This document shows, piece after piece, positions 57,411 through 64,000 of a DNA stretch of 64,000 nt. The number at the start of each line of letters is the position of its first letter. Position 1 is the first letter of the stretch. A model generated the notes under the pieces. That model did not search any database and was not told the origin of the DNA. It saw only the letters and a list, made by a program, of their open reading frames with translations. The translations under genes and the position numbers were made by a program. Source of the DNA: Rostratula benghalensis (lineage: Eukaryota > Chordata > Aves > Charadriiformes > Rostratulidae); NCBI GenBank assembly GCA_013399305.1, contig VXAI01000049.1, forward strand, positions 650,482 through 714,481. Direction: 5' to 3'.

Positions 57411-60400
57411 GCTATAAAATACTACAAACTAAAAACAAATAGGAAAAGCTGCATATTATTCCATGGTATTGATGGCATTTTGCTTGCTCAATTTAATGTT
57501 CTCTTTATTTATGTATCTTCAATAGCAAGACATCATAAACCAGCCATCTACTCGAGGCTGCAATACTGTTATCCACAAAACCAGTTAGGTGTTCCATCTA
57601 CTTATGTGGAATACCTTAAAGTAAATTCTCCTCACAGTTGGTGATCATATTGTTATAAGGTTCTTTACTCTTTTCTTCAAATTAGCCATAAATTTGTGCC
57701 TTATCACAGTGCTAGAAGGTACTTCATGAAAAGCTTTGTGGATAATACTTAGAATCATTAGAGAGCACGTCATTTTTTTTTTTTTAAATGAAAGGTATTA
57801 GCACCTTTCATATCTGGAGTATTTCCAGCTCTGCAATTAAGTTCTGTAATTATCTACAGCAATTTGAAATGAATAACAGTAATTTTTAATGTCCTGTCAT
57901 AAAAAACTGATGAGTGCTGCTGTATCCCAATCCAGAAGGGGCTCCATTTTACTGATGGGTAGAACTACATCATATCTACCTCTTTGGGGTTCTGAGAGAG
58001 TATTTTGAATTTGCCATATATAAAATGTTGAGATGTCATAACACATTAAACATTGATTTCGTGCTGGGTTTTTTTTTCTGATGATACCTGAGCTTAGTTC
58101 TACTAAATCATACACGGATGTGATAAACTCACATAAATTTTATTCACCAGTTTATCATCCTTCTCCTCTTATTTTACTCAAGATATTCAAGTACTTGAGC
58201 AAGGAATATGTACTGTCTTTTATAATTTTGACCAGCTTAACCCTTTTGACCTGCCATTAAGGCTGTAGCAGTATGCTACTGGGAGAAAACAAAGATGAAA
58301 GGATGAACGTTTAAAAAAAGTTGAGTGTAAGAGCACTAAAATTATTTGTCGGGTCTTGATCTGGAAAATAATCTTAGTTAATTCAGGTTACTGGTATGTT
58401 CTAGAACCTGAGCAGTTCTCCCCTGTTACTTCCCTCTGAACTCTTCTGCTTCAGATCTTCAGATCTATTTTCTCTGAGTGCCTTTAGCTGCTTTATGGTT
58501 TGAGGGAATGTACTGTGGTTTACTCACCTGTTAGAACTATAACAGTATTGCCTTTGGAGCCCACCTTGGTAATAAATCTGACCACGCTGTTCTCCAGAAT
58601 AAAATAATTAAAATAAAAATTGAATGTGCCAGAAAGTCTGTACTACAAACAGGATGGAATTGTGGGCTATAATTCTGAACGTTTGGCACAATGTTTTATA
58701 TCTTGAGAACAAGAAGGATTTCCTAATAAGGCTGTATTTCACAAGGAACTTTAAATACAATTTTCGAGAGCTTTTTTTCTCCCCAAATAAAGCACCTAGT
58801 CCTACTGATAAGACTTACAGTACAATTAAATTATTTTATTGTTGTAATTTTGAGGTGAGCTACCTTTGAGAACTCTCTGGAACTGAGAGCATCCATTTGA
58901 ATGAGGTATGGGGAAACTACAGCTTTGGGAAAACTACATCTCCTGCCACCAGCCAGCCAGAGCATTTGCATTTTGTGTGAGTGCAACAGCAGTTGTGAGT
59001 GGTTTTGAACAAGGATTCTATAGTTAAACTTTATGTCTGTGTTACCACATTGTGTCTAACAAAAGCAAACATACTACCCCATAGTATAAATACAACAAAA
59101 TACTGGCATGTCTTATGTTCTGTTTTTTACTTCATACTCCCTTTTGGGAGTCTAATGGTCTGATGTGTGTGTTGTCACACACTCTGGTGAAGGATGGGTG
59201 TAAAATTTTTTTAAAAGCTGTTAATAGAAAGAGAATACTTTAATTTGTGTGCTTAGATGTTTTATATTGTTCTCCATTAGTTGTCCATTATTATTGCTAA
59301 ATATGAATTTATATGATAAAATGTTACTGAGAAGAGTTTCCTCTTCAGAGAGAGTAAGATCCTTATCAAATTCAGTAGGATAATGCCCTCTAACTCCCTT
59401 GGGATGCTGTATTTAGTTTGTAATGAGCTGAAGTTGTGGAGATTGTTTCTACCTAATGTTATTTACTAGTTTATTCTGTACTGATGAACCAGTAACACCT
59501 TTGGCAGATGCTTCCTTAATTCCCAGACTTATTCTCTTTTTTATTGCTTATTCAAGCCATGGATTCATATTTTATCACCTGAAAGTATCCTGTATGTTCA
59601 CAAATAAAAATATAGTTTATAAAAGGCAATTCAATTCATCGTATTTCCTGTAATATGTTACAGAATAGTGTTGACATCTGTTCTTTGAGAGGGGCTATGC
59701 ACTGCATGCTTGTGTTTCCAGACTTGTGAATTACAGGGGAATTGTTTGACTCTGCCCTTCCTCGTTTTTGGTGAGGCTGTGTATTAACCTGTTGAGTTTA
59801 TAACAGTTGTTGGGAGAAGAGGGTTTGTCTCTTAGACTTTGCATAAATGGATGTTAGTATCATGGGTTTCCACGGGTCTTGAAAGACCCTTATACATCTT
59901 TACAGATGTCATATCAAAATCATTGTTTAAGCTGTAGAAGGAGCTACATCTATTTCAGTATTCATGATACTCAGTAAATTCTCCATTTCTTCTCCTGTGA
60001 GGAGAATGAATGTTTGTTTTGTTAAATCTGTACCTATTTTCAATAACCTGGCAGCACTGGAAACTAAGTCTGGTTTTCCCAAGGGGCCCACAGGCCATAC
60101 AGATGTCCTCTGTGGGTGATGTGGTCTGTCTGTTGGACCAAACTGTCATCTCGCATAACTGTGATCATACAGGCATATAATTAATAGTATATTTTAAAAG
60201 GTACAGCTTGGAGAATAGAGACAAAACCAAATTCTTACGTCACACAATTGCAGGCTTTTCTAATGTCTCTGTCTCTGTCTTTCCTTTAGCACTCTCTGTT
60301 GTTCCCAATGGAAACAAGGGAAAAAAAACCCGCTTGAACACGGCAATTTAGTCTTTGTCAAGACCTATACTTGTAGTAATAATAAAAAGGCTTCTGTAAA

Positions 60401-62386
60401 GGAATAGTATTTAAATTTACAAACAGTTCCTGACTTCAAGTAATTCCTTTATTAAATAGCAAACAATAAGCAGACTTGATGTGAACTGTGACTAGAATTT
60501 CAATGGAGCTGATCCTTGTGGGATGTTTTTGATAATATGTGCATCTAGCAGGGCTAAACATGCGTTCAAAGTCCCAGCCTTTGGGGACTGTTCTTCTCCT
60601 TACACTCTTTCAAAAGTCAGCAAGTGCATAGAATAACATGGCTCGGAACTCTGGGTCAGTATAACAACATACCAAATGTATGGTGTGCTTTGCAGAAATT
60701 CAGACAAAAGTTAAAAAGTTTTTATTGATGTTCAGGAAGATAATCCACACAGAGTAAAGCTGCTTCTCTACATAGGGGTTAAGTGACTTTACGAAGGCCG
60801 CATGATAATACTGGCAGAGCTAGGATTACAGTTGTGGTGGTCTGTGTTCCAGGCTCTGTCTCATCTTTAGATCTCTTATCTCTTAATCCCTGTTTAATAT
60901 GCCTTTTCCAATCGGCTTCTATGAAACTCTTTTCACCTAAGGTCACTCATTATAAAACTGGTTTTTCCATAGCTCCTGCAATGTTGGGTTTTTTTTTTTT
61001 ACTTACCAAAAAACCACAAAAAAATTGTGATGTGTTCAGTTGAGGAACCAGTATATTTCTAGGTCTTCCCTGGTCTAGGTTTCAATACCCTTCCAAACTT
61101 TCTTCAGGCTGCATTAGCAGTATTTTCAGTTGCAGAATTAAACATAGCACAGAGCGAGGAAATCCATGGCTTCTAAATGTAGGCTCTTGTGTGCTTGCCA
61201 GCCCGGGAGGAGCAGTGGGGTGTTTGTGTCATCACTGGTGCTCCATCCCCTGAGTTGCATGTCATCTCAAAAGTGTATTACCTGGGAGATGGGACTGCAT
61301 GATGGCGAAGCACATGAAAAGTTAGTTGTCAGACACTGTAAAATTATTCCAGGGAAAATGGGTTTTCTGAGGGGCTATGTCAGAACAGCTCAGAGTACGT
61401 GGTGCATATTCAGCTGAGAGCCCCTGTAGGTGAGGATACTGGAGAGCTGTGAGCATATTAAAAAGTTGGTGGGGGGTTTTTTATTTCTTTTCTTCCTGCC
61501 TTCCTATGTGTCAGTGGTAGGACTGCGAAGGGAGATAGACTTAGGTCTTTCAAGGCCTTTTAACTGATCAAACGAGGGATTCGTTGAACTGAACTCTTCC
61601 TTCAGTTAGAAGAGTGGCAACTGCCAGCTGACAGAAGCATGTGCAGTAAAAATCAGAGCACTACACAGAGATGAGCATCACAGCCATGAGCCTTATTTCT
61701 TGCAGACTCAGAATGCCTTTTGTGAAGTGATGTGGGGTTATGTTTCATTCTGCTATCGTGGCAATGGACATAATGTCTGATTCAAATATGACACAAACAT
61801 GGAATGTTTAATTAGTCCATATAGTAGAACAGTTTTTTAATGCAATAAAGCTAAAAGACACTTGCTATTGATCTGTTTCTTTTTATGCTTTGAAAACATA
61901 CTGTATTTGCTTCTGCTAAAAAGCAGGCAGAACTTTCTCCCTAACAAAGTGTATAGGTCTGGGCATTCATTTCTGAACCTCAGAGAGGAGCAAGTGTTCC
62001 GAAGGCAGACAAACTGTAGTAGATCTCTGGGACAAGTTCAAGTGGATTGGCAGTGTCAGAGGCAGCAGTTGTCCATGTCACATCTGTGTCAGGTGTTTGA
62101 CTGTGGGGTGAGTGCCAAGAGTTGGGGGCCTTACCTTTATCAGCCAGTCTGCAGATTGTGAACTTGACACATCCATGTAGAGGTGGGAGAAATGGATTGA
62201 TTTCTCTCCTTAGTTGACTGGGTTTGGTGTTTTGGGGCATTTTCATTATGACCTGTTGATGGAAAAGAATCTTATTATGGACTTAGGTTAGATGGTGATC
62301 TTTTAACCCAAGTTAAAATATTTTCTTGCTTGCTACCATTGCTTTCATTCATCCTTGATTTTTTTTATTTTTTTTTTTTTTAACAG
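57411..62386. other. Unique non-coding DNA
   Basis: AT-rich sequence without recognised repeats or genes; T runs near 57772, 60990 and 62361-62381. Open frames are 60-100 codons with no family resemblance. Confidence 0.4.
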
Positions 62387-62446
62387 GAGAGGAGTACTAT
62401 GACCAATATAGGATGTCTCCATGGGAAGTTGCTGCTTGCTTTACTG
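62387..62446 (+). CDS. Candidate exon, function unknown
   Basis: A 60-base segment preceded by a long polypyrimidine tract and TTTTTAACAG, and followed by a good donor (TACTG then GTAAAG). Two bases complete a codon, then 19 codons read EEYYDQYRMSPWEVAACFT, then one base remains, so the exon is phase-symmetric. The residue mix (paired Tyr, Trp, Met, Cys, acidic run) looks like globular protein. If the donor is ignored the same frame continues through GKVFNSDIKYLQDSEV to tandem TAA TAA at 62518-62523, and an AATAAA lies at 62917-62922, so a terminal exon is also possible. A second frame (62399-62686) is open as well, which weakens the case. Gene not identified. Confidence 0.3.
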
Positions 62447-62523
62447 GTAAAGTTTTCAACTCTGATATTAAGTATCTGCAAGATTCTGAGGTCTGTGGAG
62501 AAGTCTTCTATAAGAAGTAATAA

Positions 62524-64000
62524 TTTACAGTTGGGGCACAATGTGAGGAGCCCAGATCTTCTAAAACTTACTGATTTTGAATACTTAGCATTTGAGAATC
62601 TAGTTTTTTACTGGCAGGTTTATTACTCTATCTGTAAAACTATGTCCCATCCATTCTTAAATCGTGCTCATGGAGCATTGAGATAAGTAGTTTAAACCAA
62701 AATCTCTTTACTTCTGTGATTTGAACTGACAAGTTTTCCTCCAGCTCAATTTGCTATTGAAATACTGCTTTCTGGGATGCCCTTTGCCTTATAAGAATTG
62801 TAGATTATGCACTCCATGCCTCTGCTGTGTTCTAATGAAGGTGGCACATTTCCAGTGAAATACCTGTCAAGAAATACGGGCACATACAACATCTAAACTA
62901 CAGTTGTCATGAAGCAAATAAACGGGACAATATTTGAACCTGAATTGATAAACAGGTACTTACTATTTCACTGTAATTTGAAATTGCAGTATCTCTGGTA
63001 TAATTGCTATGAATAATTGTGCTTTTTAAATTATTTTGAATTAGTTAAAAAGCAAATATTGTTCGTGTATTTCTAGTGAGATGCTTATATTCTAACCATT
63101 AGATCAATAGCAGTTTCTTTGCACAGGTTTTGTATGAGGGATATGAATGAAATTACAGCTATTTCGACACTGATATTATACGTGAAAGCTATTTTCAACC
63201 CTTGTAGCCAAGAGTTCTGTTTAATGCTTTTCCCTAAACCCCCTCAAATGTTCCTGATTTTCAAGTACTCTCCTGATTGTTCCTTTATAATTATTTCTGT
63301 CCCCTTTTCATCTGTGGTGTCTCATTAAAAACTAGAACTTGAGCAGGATATGAAAGTTTCAAACACGTTCAAAAAGTGCTTAAATATACCACTTTCTGAG
63401 TCTTTATTCTCTCATTTCAAAAGGTATTCCTAATTGTGGCCTTTTTTTTTTTCTATGACTTTTTTTTTTTTTTTCACCTTTTTCATTAGTTACTCCCTCT
63501 ACACACTAAACCCCTGAGCAATGCCCTCATATTGCTCTTACAGGTTCTCTCATGCTGGTATTATGTATGATCCCTTGCTGCAATATGATATATATAATGA
63601 TCAGTCATGAAATGATTTTTTTTTGGTTGTTATTAATGTAACCCTTTGCAAGTTACCTTTGTCCTCCTTTCACACAAGATTCGTATTAAAGGCAAGTTGG
63701 ACCTAGAATAATTGCTGCCAGCTTTTCAATGGAAATAGAAAAGGTGCACTTTTAAATATTGGTTTTTTTATAAAAGTTAAAGTAAGTGTAAAATCATAAT
63801 ATGTTTTAGAGATGTGTTATTCAGGTTCCAACCTGACATCAGGTGCTTATGGGCAAGCATTGGAAGCACCTTAAAAGGAGTGAAGCTGAAAAAAATGACA
63901 GTCATAAATATGGGGGTGACAGGATGGGTTTGCAGGTCTGAGAAATGAAGATGTTCTAATCTTACAGCTAGTACTCTTTCTGAGGTTAAAAGTATTCAAA
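62524..64000. other. Unique non-coding DNA
   Basis: AT-rich, with T runs near 63441-63475 and one AATAAA at 62917-62922. No repeat family or gene recognised to the end of the window. Confidence 0.4.

Noticed and set aside
1..64000. tRNA, rRNA, CRISPR, operons or endogenous viral genes
   Set aside because: Read on both strands; no cloverleaf with A/B boxes, repeat-spacer array, polycistronic coding or retroviral gene motif was recognised.

Overview
The window looks like gene-poor nuclear DNA from a bird, or possibly another sauropsid. It is AT-rich, has no dense coding blocks, and its only abundant interspersed repeats are 5'-truncated CR1 (chicken repeat 1) LINE fragments. Several of these end in the CR1 octamer tail ATTCTGTG or ATTCTATG. 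No bacterial operons, rRNA, tRNA, CRISPR array or viral gene is visible. All long open frames are CR1 ORF2 remnants, antisense shadows of CR1, or are short enough to arise by chance.

Layout. 1-1634 is unique sequence. 1635-2232 is CR1 (-) and 5099-5434 is CR1 (+). 5435-16013 is mostly unique, with a perfect 37-bp tandem duplication at 11534-11607 and an assembly gap at 11969-12001. 16014-16141 is a CR1 tail (-) and 19661-20284 is CR1 (+). Next to it is an imperfect 47-bp direct repeat pair (20354 and 20625), which on the minus strand carries a splice acceptor and the start of an exon-like frame. 25212-25846 is an internal CR1 ORF2 piece (+) that lacks the usual 3' end. 25847-35321 is unique. 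35322-42940 is the repeat cluster: a 1.3-kb CR1 (-) with reverse transcriptase sequence, three CR1 3' ends (+), and an old CR1/L3-like relic (-). 46452-46968 is CR1 (-) and 56957-57410 is CR1 (+). The rest is unique intronic or intergenic-type DNA with homopolymer tracts.

Genes. No gene could be named. A few short open segments have good splice signals on both sides and could be exons: 17887-18009 (+), 20590-20658 (-), 26482-26543 (+), 55621-55731 (+) and 62387-62446 (+). A possible terminal exon lies at 54946-55142 (+). All are low-confidence, because such combinations also occur by chance in 64 kb. If some are real, the window is mainly introns.

Regulation. There is one full match to the CTCF core consensus (37554-37568, +) and two one-mismatch matches (8224-8238, +; 552-566, -). 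Three overlapping octamer-like sites lie at 33195-33214. A TATA-like sequence sits in the loop of a perfect 8-bp inverted repeat at 51912-51936. I see no convincing new multi-gene system. The most notable points are the duplicated exon-like repeat at 20.35-20.67 kb, the promoter- or LTR-like segment near 51.9 kb, the exon candidate at 62.39 kb, and a 110-bp stretch identical between two CR1 copies 52 kb apart.
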